Counted from the stretch's first letter, positions 1 to 6,770 are shown. The stretch is DNA of 11,165 nucleotides from Legionellales bacterium UBA4722 (GCA_002404295.1 DHJK01000094.1:14682-25846), one strand, 5' to 3'. Numbers and translations are program-made. The notes: generated by a model from the sequence alone, not told the origin.

Positions 1-120
1 GGTGACAAAAATGCAAATTACGGCAAGGTGATGGAAGCGATGGTGTTATTGCAACAAGCGGGCGCTAAAAGTGTAGGCTTGATTACAGAGCCCACGCCAC
101 ATGATAAATCAACGGGGTGA
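1..120 (+). CDS. tolR: TolR, C-terminal end (partial)
   Basis: An open frame enters from the left edge and ends at a TGA at 118-120, giving the last 39 residues of a protein. The fragment contains a YGKVMEAMVLLQQAGAKSVG stretch and ends ITEP. This matches the periplasmic C-terminus of ExbD/TolR-family proteins, where the conserved helix and strand precede a short tail. TolR is an inner-membrane protein that works with TolQ as the proton-driven motor energising TolA. The next gene, tolA, starts four bases after this stop, as expected in a tolQ-tolR-tolA operon, so tolQ should lie further left. Identification rests on the fragment plus context and is fairly secure; the start and transmembrane part are outside the window. 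Confidence 0.85.
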   Translation, partial: GDKNANYGKVMEAMVLLQQAGAKSVGLITEPTPHDKSTG

Positions 121-124
121 TCGC

Positions 125-1003
125 ATGGCGATGTTTCCATTACTGCCGGCAAAACCTAAAAATGCATTTTATTTTTCATTGGCGTTGCATCTTATCGTTT
201 TGACTATCTTCGTGGTCAGTTTTGATTTTAGTGCGCCTATGCCAGTTGTGGAAAACTCAGCAAATAAAGAAGTGATCAATGCAGTTGTCATGGATGCACC
301 GCATACTCTTTCGAAAACAATACAAAAACCTACATTGCCAACGCCTATTGCTCAACCGCATCTAAAGCCTGTCGAGCCCAAGCCGAGTCAGTCCAATATC
401 AAGCCATCGGTTGAGCCAAAGCTTATTAAACCTATTAACAAACCGCAAGTTGTACCTGTAACAAAGCCTGTTATTGCCATTTCGAATAAAAAACAGATAA
501 AAACAAAAGAAAATTTAATACAGAAACAATTATTAGCCGATTTAAAAAAACAAACACAACACCAGAAAAAAATAAAGCAAACAACTATTCAAGCCGAATT
601 TGAAAAAGAAATGAATGAAGTAAAAGCAAAATCATTACAACAGCAAATGCTGCAAGAACAAAAACGTCTAGCCAATGTGATGACACAACAAACGCGAGGC
701 GTGGTAGATAAATATAAAGCTTTAATTTTGCAAACGATCAGCCAGCACTGGATTATCCCAACTAATGTAGATAAACACTTAACGGCTGAATTACTCATTC
801 GTCTTGCGCCCGGCGGCCTTGTTTTGGACGTAGAATTAATAAAAAGCAGCGGTGATGAAGCGCTGGATCGTTCAGCGCGCGCAGCTGTGTTTAAGTCGTC
901 GCCGCTACCTGTGCCAACAGACACAGATGCATTCGCATCATTCAAACAATTTGTTCTAAAAGTGAAGCCTGAAAATGTGTTGTTAACAGATAGTATTGTT
1001 TAA
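125..1003 (+). CDS. tolA: TolA, cell envelope integrity protein
   Basis: TolA spans the periplasm and passes force from the TolQR motor to TolB/Pal at the outer membrane during division. I chose the ATG at 125 (292 residues) because GGGGTGA, four bases upstream, is a good ribosome binding site; an in-frame ATG at 101 would lie inside tolR. Domains match the family: one N-terminal membrane helix at about residues 14-33 carrying the S-x3-LH pattern that contacts TolQR, a Pro/Lys-rich stretch at about 62-122, a Gln/Lys-rich helical region at about 123-192, and a C-terminal TolA domain at about 196-285 with QHWIIP, APGGLV and SGDEALDRSARAAV. It contains no cysteine, so the disulfide known in enteric TolA domain III is absent. 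A GGDEF-EAL gene follows after only 15 bases, so the two are probably cotranscribed. Confidence 0.93.
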   Translation: MAMFPLLPAKPKNAFYFSLALHLIVLTIFVVSFDFSAPMPVVENSANKEVINAVVMDAPHTLSKTIQKPTLPTPIAQPHLKPVEPKPSQSNIKPSVEPKLIKPINKPQVVPVTKPVIAISNKKQIKTKENLIQKQLLADLKKQTQHQKKIKQTTIQAEFEKEMNEVKAKSLQQQMLQEQKRLANVMTQQTRGVVDKYKALILQTISQHWIIPTNVDKHLTAELLIRLAPGGLVLDVELIKSSGDEALDRSARAAVFKSSPLPVPTDTDAFASFKQFVLKVKPENVLLTDSIV

Positions 1004-1018
1004 AGGGAGATAGACATA

Positions 1019-2515
1019 GTGTTTGTATTTATTATATTACTAGGGCTTAGCATTCTGAGTATCATACTACTCGGTTATGGTTTGTTTGCTAATGTACGTC
1101 ATTTATCCCATATCAAGGAAAAACTTGCTGCATCGGAAGTTGCTTTAGCTAAAGGCGTTGAGCTAGAGCGCGCGTTGAATGTTGAATTAGCTGACATGAA
1201 ACATAAAATTGAAAGAAATATTGTAAGTGATTCGTTGACAGGGTTGCCAGGATGGCAGATTTTTGAAGATCGATTAAAACAAGTGTTAAATCAAAGTAAA
1301 CGGCATAATTTGACTTTTGCAGTGTTATTTTTAGATCTGGATGATTTTAAGATTATTAATGACGTATTAGGGTTAGAAGCAGGCGATGAGTTATTAAAAG
1401 AAGTTGCTGGGCGTTTGCAAGGGGCGGTGCGTCAAATGGATACAGTGTGTCGTTTCACAGGTGATGAATTTGTTTTTATCTTGCCGCAAGTATCTAAACC
1501 AGAAACATCTGCTTATGTTGCGCAACGATTATTAAATGTAGTATCTCAGCCATTTCGTATTCGGGATCAAGAACTTTTTATCACTGCCAGCGTAGGTATT
1601 GCGATTTTCCCTAACGATGGCGAAGATGTATCCATATTATTGCAAAATGCGGAGAGTGCATTGCATCAAGCGAAATCTCATGGGGATAATAATTACCAAT
1701 TTTATCGTCGCGAAATGCATATGATCAGTCGTCGTGAGCTTATTTTAACCTCAGCATTGCATGGCGCTAATATTCACAAAGAGTTTTCGCTTTGTTATCA
1801 GCCCCAGATTAATATTGAAACGAAAAAAATTGTGTGTATGGAAACATTTATGCGCTGGCAGCATCCTGATTTTGGCGCTATATCACACGATGATTTTTTA
1901 CGTTTTGCTGAAAACACAGGCACCATTTTAGTGATTGGGGAATGGATTTTGCGTAATGCCTGTCAGCAATTTTTAACGTGGCAATCACAGGGGTTGGATC
2001 CTCATAAAATTGCCGTTAACGTTTCGTTGCGACAGTTAGAAAATCCGCATTTTTCTTACAACGTTTCTAACGTTTTGAAAGACCTCAATTTAAATCCAGA
2101 TTATTTAATTTTGCAAATTTCAGAAATGATGTTATTGACAAAATTAGGTTTGATTGAAAAAACATTACGTATGTTAAAACAATTAGGCGTGAATATTGGC
2201 GTTACTGATTTTGGTACGGGTAATATTGCGCTGCAACATCTGCGGAGTTTTCCATTAAGTTATTTGAAATTATCGAACGAGTTAATTTCGGATATTACGA
2301 CGAATGAAGATACCAAAGCGATTGTGAAAATGATTGCTGCGTTGGCGGTGACGTTGCAATTGCAAGTGATTGTAGATGGCGTGGAGAATCAAGAGCAAAA
2401 AGTATCATTAAAAGAATTGGGTTGTCATTTGATGCAAGGTAATATTTTTAGCCCACCGTTGCGGGCGGAGGAATTTACGGCGTTGGTTGTGGAAAAAATT
2501 GTTGAGGGTGTTTAA
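1019..2515 (+). CDS. GGDEF-EAL protein with degenerate motifs, membrane anchored
   Basis: This 498-residue protein has an N-terminal membrane helix (about 2-24), a short coiled segment (about 30-66), a GGDEF domain (about 70-230) and an EAL domain (about 240-490). It starts at a GTG, preceded by AAAGGGAGA at a suitable distance. GGDEF domains make and EAL domains break down cyclic di-GMP. The GGDEF signature here is TGDEF (147-151); the DLDDFK metal-site stretch (106-111) and the RxxD inhibitory-site motif (RQMD, 138-141) are kept. The EAL half is eroded: EAL is ETF (275-277), the ExTE motif is QISE (366-369), DDFGTG is TDFGTG (396-401) and EGVE is DGVE (453-456). Asn334, Lys417 and Gln473 remain. 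I infer weak or lost phosphodiesterase activity and perhaps a c-di-GMP-binding or scaffold role. Tight spacing to tolA suggests expression with the Tol system. Confidence 0.9.
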   Translation: MFVFIILLGLSILSIILLGYGLFANVRHLSHIKEKLAASEVALAKGVELERALNVELADMKHKIERNIVSDSLTGLPGWQIFEDRLKQVLNQSKRHNLTFAVLFLDLDDFKIINDVLGLEAGDELLKEVAGRLQGAVRQMDTVCRFTGDEFVFILPQVSKPETSAYVAQRLLNVVSQPFRIRDQELFITASVGIAIFPNDGEDVSILLQNAESALHQAKSHGDNNYQFYRREMHMISRRELILTSALHGANIHKEFSLCYQPQINIETKKIVCMETFMRWQHPDFGAISHDDFLRFAENTGTILVIGEWILRNACQQFLTWQSQGLDPHKIAVNVSLRQLENPHFSYNVSNVLKDLNLNPDYLILQISEMMLLTKLGLIEKTLRMLKQLGVNIGVTDFGTGNIALQHLRSFPLSYLKLSNELISDITTNEDTKAIVKMIAALAVTLQLQVIVDGVENQEQKVSLKELGCHLMQGNIFSPPLRAEEFTALVVEKIVEGV

Positions 2516-2540
2516 GGCGTGGTGTTGTTTAGTGATATAT

Positions 2541-2563
2541 GCTATATAGGTTTTCTATATAGC
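2541..2563. repeat. AU-rich perfect hairpin after the GGDEF-EAL gene
   Basis: GCTATATA (2541-2548) and TATATAGC (2556-2563) are perfect reverse complements around a 7-base loop, 26 bases after the GGDEF-EAL stop codon. The stem is nearly all A/T and is not followed by a T-run, so it is a poor intrinsic terminator. It may be an mRNA 3'-end structure or chance in AT-rich sequence. Confidence 0.4.
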
Positions 2564-2578
2564 TTAGCATTATTGCTC

Positions 2579-2660
2579 AGGACACCTCTCCCTTGAGGGA
2601 ATAAGCGCCAAACTAAAGCTAAGCTGCTTAAGGACGCCTCTCCCCTTGTGGGAGAGGTGT
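2579..2660. repeat. Pair of REP-like CTCTCCC palindromic elements
   Basis: Two similar units lie in direct orientation between the GGDEF-EAL gene and tolB. Each has AGGAC(A/G)CCTCTCCC, at 2579-2592 and 2631-2644. The second unit forms a hairpin: CCTCTCCC (2637-2644) pairs with GGGAGAGG (2650-2657) around a 5-base loop, extended to 2634-2660 by A-T, C-G and one G-U pair. The first keeps only a short TCCC/GGGA stem (2589-2600). A third half-copy, with the same GCTGCTT lead-in as the second unit, is cut off by the right edge (11144-11165). Repetition at unrelated intergenic sites is the mark of a dispersed REP-type element. Confidence 0.75.
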
Positions 2661-2703
2661 ACTAAGTAACAATTTATTAGATTTCTTGCGGAGATAACTG
2701 ATT

Positions 2704-3957
2704 ATGACCATACGAAAATTGATATCTATCTTATGTATTAGTTTTGCCACCCTGTTTTCCCAAACCACCTTCGCCATGCTAAGCATGGAACTCACCCGCG
2801 GCATCTCAGGCGCTATGCCCATCACGATCACACCTTTCGCCATCCAAGGCGTCCCCCCAACTGAAGACATCGCTGCCATCGTCAGCAACGATTTAAAAAA
2901 CAGCGGCCGTTTCAAACTTTCAACAGGTAGCACAGATGATAAAGTAATAGGCACAGTCCAAGAAGCAGGCGCTAATCGTTATCAAATTAATTTCCAACTA
3001 TTAGAAGGATTTAAAGGAAAAAGCGCACAACCCACCGTTCTATTAAATAAAAAATACACCGTATCAGGCGACGAGCTACGCTCTCTAGCCCATCACATCA
3101 GTGATGCTATTTATCAACAATTGACCGGCGTAAAAGGTGTCTTTTCAACTCGATTAGCCTACGTCGTGGTACAAAGAGGAGCAGGTTCTACAAAATATAT
3201 ACTCGAAATCGCAGATCAAGATGGCTATAACCCAAGACCGTTGCTGACTTCAAATGATCCTATCATGTCACCCTCATGGTCCCGTGATGGTAAACGCATT
3301 GCCTATGTTTCTTTTGAAAATCAACATTCGGCAATTTATATAGAAGATGTTGCGACAGGATCACGACAACTCATTAGTGAATTTAAAGGACACAACGGTG
3401 CACCTGCTTGGTCGCCAGATGGAAGAAAATTAGCTTTAGTTTTATCAAAAACGGGGTCATTTAATATTTATGTGATGGATATAGGATCACGACAACTCAC
3501 GCCATTAACACAAGATCATTACATCAATACAGAACCTTCTTGGTCACCTAACGGCCGTAGTCTCATTTTTACTTCAAACCGTAGCGGCAACCCTCAAATC
3601 TTTCAGCTTAACCTCGCTTCAAAAGCAGTAACGCGAGTCAGCTATGATGGTAACTTTAACGCGCGTGCTTCTTATACACCCGATGGTAATCACATTACGA
3701 TGCTCAATAGAGAATCGGGTTTATATAATATCGGTATTTTAGATTTAGATACGGGCGTCTTCCGTGTGCTGACCAACTCAAGTTCAGATAGTGAGTCACC
3801 CAGCATGGCACCGAATGGCAGTATGATTTTATTTGGCACGCTTTATAACGGGCGCAGTGTGTTAGGCATGGTCGCAACGGATGGTAGTGTGCAAATTCGG
3901 TTACCAGGTCGAAATGGTGAAGTACAAGACCCTGCCTGGTCACCATTTTCGGCTTGA
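2704..3957 (+). CDS. tolB: TolB, periplasmic beta-propeller protein
   Basis: TolB is a periplasmic partner of Pal and TolA that controls Pal mobility in the outer membrane. The 417-residue product starts at an ATG behind GCGGAG, has a signal peptide (about 1-24, ending TTFA), an N-terminal alpha/beta domain (about 28-142) and a C-terminal propeller (about 145-417). The propeller shows the repeated P-(S/A)-W-S-x-(D/N)-G-x-x-(I/L) blades, for example PSWSRDGKRIAYVSF, PAWSPDGRKLALVLS and PSWSPNGRSLIFTSN, and ends PAWSPFSA. Compared with E. coli TolB recalled from memory, the N-terminal domain is about 20 residues shorter between RF (69-70) and VIGTV (81-85), while the rest aligns well. It is separated from tolA by the GGDEF-EAL gene and the REP-like repeats. 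A promoter for pal overlaps its stop codon. Confidence 0.95.
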   Translation: MTIRKLISILCISFATLFSQTTFAMLSMELTRGISGAMPITITPFAIQGVPPTEDIAAIVSNDLKNSGRFKLSTGSTDDKVIGTVQEAGANRYQINFQLLEGFKGKSAQPTVLLNKKYTVSGDELRSLAHHISDAIYQQLTGVKGVFSTRLAYVVVQRGAGSTKYILEIADQDGYNPRPLLTSNDPIMSPSWSRDGKRIAYVSFENQHSAIYIEDVATGSRQLISEFKGHNGAPAWSPDGRKLALVLSKTGSFNIYVMDIGSRQLTPLTQDHYINTEPSWSPNGRSLIFTSNRSGNPQIFQLNLASKAVTRVSYDGNFNARASYTPDGNHITMLNRESGLYNIGILDLDTGVFRVLTNSSSDSESPSMAPNGSMILFGTLYNGRSVLGMVATDGSVQIRLPGRNGEVQDPAWSPFSA

Positions 3958-3981
3958 TAGACGCTATTTTCCGAGTATACT
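3954..3981 (+). promoter_or_regulatory. Sigma-70 type promoter for pal
   Basis: TTGATA (3954-3959) and TATACT (3976-3981) are separated by 16 bases, a strong match to the sigma-70 consensus. The -35 box overlaps the tolB TGA at 3955-3957. Transcription would start near 3988, about 37 bases before the pal ATG. This would let the abundant lipoprotein Pal be made in excess of TolB. Confidence 0.6.
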
Positions 3982-3992
3982 TTTTCACTCGG
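3971..3992. promoter_or_regulatory. Inverted repeat across the pal -10 box (possible operator)
   Basis: CCGAGT (3971-3976) and ACTCGG (3987-3992) are perfect reverse complements 10 bases apart, and the pal -10 box TATACT lies between them, sharing the first T. Most of it lies upstream of the predicted start of transcription, so a protein-binding site is more natural than an RNA hairpin. Chance cannot be excluded for six-base arms. Confidence 0.35.
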
Positions 3993-4024
3993 GTAAAAAA
4001 TCATTAGTTAAGGGAGAGTCAATC

Positions 4025-4564
4025 ATGCAGTTGAAAAAAGTAGTAAGAAATTTAGCAATCGTTGGATGTGTATTAGCATTAAGCGCGTGTGCAGCTCCTG
4101 GCCATAAAGGTCAAGGTCAAGATCAAGATGGCATGAATGGTGCTGATGCAAATGGAAATAACGTTCAGTCATCAGGCGTAGGCCAAGGGTCTAATTTTGG
4201 CGATTCCGCAGGCGGTCCTCAGCAAAGCCTAGCGAAGCGTACCTATTATTTTGACTATGATAAAAGCGACATTCGTGCTGAAGACAAACGCGCAATTTCC
4301 TCCAATGCGGATTATTTAATGGCACATGCAAGTGCAAAGATTATCTTGGAAGGACACACAGATCCACGCGGTAGCCGTGAATATAACGTAGCGCTTGCTG
4401 AGCGTCGTGCCAATTCAGTTGCTGAATTTATGAAAGCGAAAGGCGTTAATCCTGATCAAATTCGTGTCGTAAGCTACGGTGCGCAACGTCTTGCGTCAGC
4501 CGGTCATGCTGAAAACGACTACCAGTTAGATCGTCGTGTGGTGTTGGTTTATACCAAAAAATAA
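4025..4564 (+). CDS. pal: Pal, peptidoglycan-associated lipoprotein
   Basis: Pal anchors the outer membrane to peptidoglycan and is the outer-membrane end of the Tol-Pal system. The start at 4025 gives 179 residues and follows GGGAGAG by six bases; the longer open frame upstream runs through the tolB end and is not used. The signal peptide ends in the lipobox LSAC, with Cys22 as the lipidated residue. A Gly/Gln/Asn-rich tether (about 23-70) precedes an OmpA-type C-terminal domain (about 72-179). That domain has YYFDYDKSDI, the peptidoglycan-binding GHTDPRGSREYN (110-121) and AERRAN (125-130), and ends RRVVLVYTKK. The length is typical of the family. It has its own promoter-like sequence over the tolB stop, and a large palindrome follows 30 bases after its stop codon. 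Confidence 0.96.
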   Translation: MQLKKVVRNLAIVGCVLALSACAAPGHKGQGQDQDGMNGADANGNNVQSSGVGQGSNFGDSAGGPQQSLAKRTYYFDYDKSDIRAEDKRAISSNADYLMAHASAKIILEGHTDPRGSREYNVALAERRANSVAEFMKAKGVNPDQIRVVSYGAQRLASAGHAENDYQLDRRVVLVYTKK

Positions 4565-4594
4565 GGTGGGGCTTTAGTGTTCGTCACTGCTTTC

Positions 4595-4750
4595 ATCGTG
4601 CCCGTGCCTCAGCCCTCGTCATTGCGAGCGAGAGCGAAGCAACCTAGTCTTTCAACGCTGCTTGTGAGCTTCAATGGTACTAATCAGCTTTGAAAGACTA
4701 GGTTGCTTCGCTCTCGCTCGCAATGACGAGGGCTGAGGCACGGGCACGAT
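4595..4750. repeat. Perfect 61-bp inverted repeat between pal and cpoB
   Basis: The left arm (4595-4655) and right arm (4690-4750) are exact reverse complements over 61 bases, with a 34-base spacer. After one mismatch, GCTG/CAGC adds four more pairs inside, leaving a loop of about 24 bases. The arms contain a GTCATTGCGAGCGAGAGCGA core. It resembles the GTCATTGCGAG...GAAGCAA type of intergenic repeat I recall from many bacterial genomes, with a CGTGCCCGTGCC extension at the outer end. No T-run follows, so it is not a classical intrinsic terminator. It most likely represents two copies of a short repeat inserted head to head, or a non-autonomous palindromic element. No clear target-site duplication is visible in the flanks. 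Confidence 0.92.
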
Positions 4751-4780
4751 TAAGACAGATTAATCGGTTGAATAGTAGCC

Positions 4781-4810
4781 TCGATTTTTTCATAACTAAA
4801 ATGGTATGAT
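4781..4810 (+). promoter_or_regulatory. Extended -10 promoter for cpoB
   Basis: TGGTATGAT (4802-4810) is a TGnTATGAT extended -10 element. A weak -35 match, TCGATT (4781-4786), lies 18 bases upstream. Transcription would begin near 4817, about 32 bases before the cpoB ATG. It lies beyond the 61-bp palindrome, so cpoB-queE can be expressed even if the palindrome stops read-through from pal. Confidence 0.5.
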
Positions 4811-4848
4811 TACCCATTCAACATTTTCTACTAACAGGTACTCGGCTT

Positions 4849-5868
4849 ATGTTATCACTTCACAAAAAGCGTCTTTTAACCCTATTGGCATTATTTAGCA
4901 TCCAATTCACCGCTTTTGCCGAAGATGCCCCTGTCTATGACGTAGACAACTTCCCCCCTCAGTTTGATGGCGAGCCTGTTGCTTCGACTCCTGCGGCACC
5001 TGCTCCAGAGGTCAAGTCAGAAGAATCTGTCGTTACAACACAAACGCTGACACAAGACCAACGTGTAAAGCGTTTAGAGCAACAAATAAAAAACATCACT
5101 CACTCCGATTCAGCTTCTAAAATTGACGCCACTCAAGCTGAAATTCAATCTTTACGTGGTCAAGTAGAAGAATTAACGCATCAGTTACAGCAAGCCCAAA
5201 ATCAGCAACGCCTTATGTATACAGAGTTAGATAAACGTTTAAGCCAAACGACGACTGAAAAGAAAGCAACCCCAGCACCTGCGCCTGCCGATATGGATGA
5301 CGAAGTGGCCCCTAAAAAATCCCCTGCCGCAGTCACTGCTGCAACGACAAAAGCACATCCCGTCGTAATCTCCAAAAAAGTAGCCGCAACACCAGCTGCA
5401 CCAGCTGCACCAGTGAAAGCCGCAGTAACAACCACTGACCAACCCAATGTGGCAGAAGAACAACAAATTTATCAAACCGCATACGATTTAATTAAAGCAA
5501 AAAAATACAATGAAGCCGTTAATGCCTTGCAAAAGATGCTGCAGAAATATCCCACAGGCCAATTTGCAGCTAATGCCCATTACTGGTTGGGTGAGTTATA
5601 TGGTTTACTGAATAAAAATGAGCAATCTGCAGAAGAATTTGCCAAGGTCGTAAAAAACTACCCGGATAGCCCTAAAATCGCAGATGCGCAACTTAAATTA
5701 GGACTTATCTATGCCGCCCAATTTAAATGGCCTGATGCAAAAACAGCCTTTAAAAAAGTAGTTTCAAGTTATCCAGGAACCGCTTCCGCCCGCCTGGCTA
5801 GTGAGCAATTAAAACAACTAAAACAATCACAAGCTCAGATGCAAGTTCAAGCTAAGAATGAATCCTAG
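4849..5868 (+). CDS. cpoB: CpoB (YbgF), Tol-Pal associated TPR protein
   Basis: CpoB is a periplasmic trimeric protein that links Tol-Pal driven outer-membrane constriction to septal peptidoglycan synthesis. The 339-residue product has a signal peptide (about 1-24, ending AFA), a coiled-coil trimerisation region (about 70-133, including LRGQVEELTHQL and LDKRL), and a C-terminal TPR domain. The three TPR units lie at about 203-236, 240-273 and 277-310, with YPTGQFAANAHYWLGELY and YPDSPKIADAQLKLG typical of the YbgF family. The low-complexity Ala/Pro/Lys linker (about 135-200) makes it longer than E. coli CpoB (263 residues, from memory). The ribosome binding site is weak: only an AGG eleven bases before the ATG. 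Its own promoter precedes it and queE overlaps its end by 11 bases. Confidence 0.93.
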   Translation: MLSLHKKRLLTLLALFSIQFTAFAEDAPVYDVDNFPPQFDGEPVASTPAAPAPEVKSEESVVTTQTLTQDQRVKRLEQQIKNITHSDSASKIDATQAEIQSLRGQVEELTHQLQQAQNQQRLMYTELDKRLSQTTTEKKATPAPAPADMDDEVAPKKSPAAVTAATTKAHPVVISKKVAATPAAPAAPVKAAVTTTDQPNVAEEQQIYQTAYDLIKAKKYNEAVNALQKMLQKYPTGQFAANAHYWLGELYGLLNKNEQSAEEFAKVVKNYPDSPKIADAQLKLGLIYAAQFKWPDAKTAFKKVVSSYPGTASARLASEQLKQLKQSQAQMQVQAKNES

Positions 5869-6502
5869 CTTACGTATCACTGAAATCTTTCATTCCTTGC
5901 AGGGTGAAACTCGAACTGTGGGGCTTCCTACCGTATTTGTGCGCCTGACAGGTTGTCCGTTGCGCTGTGGTTATTGTGATTCAGCTTATGCGTTTAGCGG
6001 CGGCACAATGTATGAGATGGATGAAATCCTGCGGCAAGTTGCAAGCTTCGGAACGCATCACGTGACAGTAACCGGTGGCGAACCCCTTGCGCAAAAACAA
6101 TGCCTTGATTTGCTGAAGGCGCTTTGTGATGTGGGGTATGAGGTTTCATTAGAAACCAGTGGTGCCCTAGATATTTCTCAAGTAGATCCGCGTGTGATTA
6201 AAGTGGTTGATATTAAAACACCTGGATCAGGCGAAGTGTTAAAAAATCGCTTTGAAAATTTATCTCATTTACTTCTGCATGATCAAATAAAGTTCGTCAT
6301 CTGTAATCGCACAGATTATGATTGGGCAAAAATCACCCTCCAGCAACATGAATTAACTAAGCGTTGCGATGTCTTATTTTCCCCTAGCTATCAAGAGCAA
6401 TCTGCTGGCGACTTGGCTGATTGGATTATTGCAGACCGCTTACCGGTAAGGCTGCAAGTGCAATTGCACAAATATTTATGGGGAGATGTGCCTGGTCGGT
6501 AA
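5858..6502 (+). CDS. queE: QueE, 7-carboxy-7-deazaguanine synthase
   Basis: QueE is a radical-SAM enzyme that turns 6-carboxy-tetrahydropterin into 7-carboxy-7-deazaguanine, a step towards the queuosine modification of tRNA. The 214-residue product has the family N-terminus ITEIFHSLQGE (7-17), the CxxxCxxC cluster motif (Cys33, Cys37, Cys40) for the 4Fe-4S centre, the SAM-binding TGGEPL (72-77), an ETSG strand (158-area of the fold begins after residue 95) and the C-terminal HKYLWG (204-209). The length is normal. Translation starts inside the end of cpoB and has only a poor ribosome binding site, so translational coupling to cpoB is likely. queC, which I recall beside queE after ybgF in Pseudomonas, is not present here; the next gene is the tRNA-Lys. 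Confidence 0.94.
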   Translation: MNPSLRITEIFHSLQGETRTVGLPTVFVRLTGCPLRCGYCDSAYAFSGGTMYEMDEILRQVASFGTHHVTVTGGEPLAQKQCLDLLKALCDVGYEVSLETSGALDISQVDPRVIKVVDIKTPGSGEVLKNRFENLSHLLLHDQIKFVICNRTDYDWAKITLQQHELTKRCDVLFSPSYQEQSAGDLADWIIADRLPVRLQVQLHKYLWGDVPGR

Positions 6503-6546
6503 AAGCGTAGCTTAGGGCTCCTCTCTTGTCACTATTCAGCAAGTTC

Positions 6547-6668
6547 CACTGACCCAATCGTGAACGTGCCCGAGCCCGTCTTTTCTTATCACTCGCACAT
6601 GTAATTGAAATAGGCAAGAAAAGACGGGCACGGACTCGGGCTCGGGCACGTTCACGATTGGGACAGTG
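6547..6668. repeat. Asymmetric inverted repeat between queE and tRNA-Lys
   Basis: The left arm (6547-6587) and right arm (6616-6668) are reverse complements apart from one mismatch (6552/6663) and a 12-base insertion in the right arm. The insertion adds a second CGTGCCCG-type block. Paired segments include CCCAATCGTGAACGTGCCCG and TCTTTTCTT; the loop is 28 bases (6588-6615). The outer part, ATCGTG followed by CGTGCC, resembles the ends of the palindrome at 4595-4750, so the two probably belong to one family. The gap before it (6503-6546) contains CTTAGGGCTCCTCTCTTG, possibly a decayed relative of the CTCTCCC elements. No T-run follows. Confidence 0.88.
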
Positions 6669-6717
6669 ATAACCCCTAAATAATTACAAAAAATATAGAT
6701 TTATTAGCACTACAACG

Positions 6718-6745
6718 TTGATTATTTCTAATAACTCGGTATGAT
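6718..6745 (+). promoter_or_regulatory. Sigma-70 promoter for tRNA-Lys
   Basis: TTGATT (6718-6723) and TATGAT (6740-6745) are 16 bases apart, with the start of transcription expected near 6752, about 19 bases before the mature tRNA. It may also drive the small cysteine-rich gene that follows. Confidence 0.6.
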
Positions 6746-6770
6746 TGGCACCTCATATTACACATCCTAT

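Noticed and set aside
589..945. Open frame on the - strand opposite tolA
   Set aside because: It lies wholly inside tolA, shows no recognisable domain or ribosome binding site, and the + strand product is a clear TolA.
2628..2954. Open frame on the - strand over the REP-like repeat and the tolB start
   Set aside because: It is antisense to the TolB signal peptide and N-terminal domain, and part of its length is repeat sequence.
3881..4024. Upstream extension of the pal frame
   Set aside because: It overlaps the tolB end in another frame; the ATG at 4025 has the ribosome binding site and starts a proper lipoprotein signal peptide.
4595..4750. CRISPR array or attachment site
   Set aside because: There are only two arms, inverted rather than direct, with no regularly spaced repeats and no cas genes.
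5202..5475. Two - strand open frames with Cys/Gly/Val-rich products opposite cpoB
   Set aside because: They are antisense readings of the Ala/Pro-rich low-complexity linker of CpoB.
6426..6617. Short - strand open frame across the queE end and the palindrome
   Set aside because: It covers the queE 3' end and a repeat arm, with no sign of coding selection.
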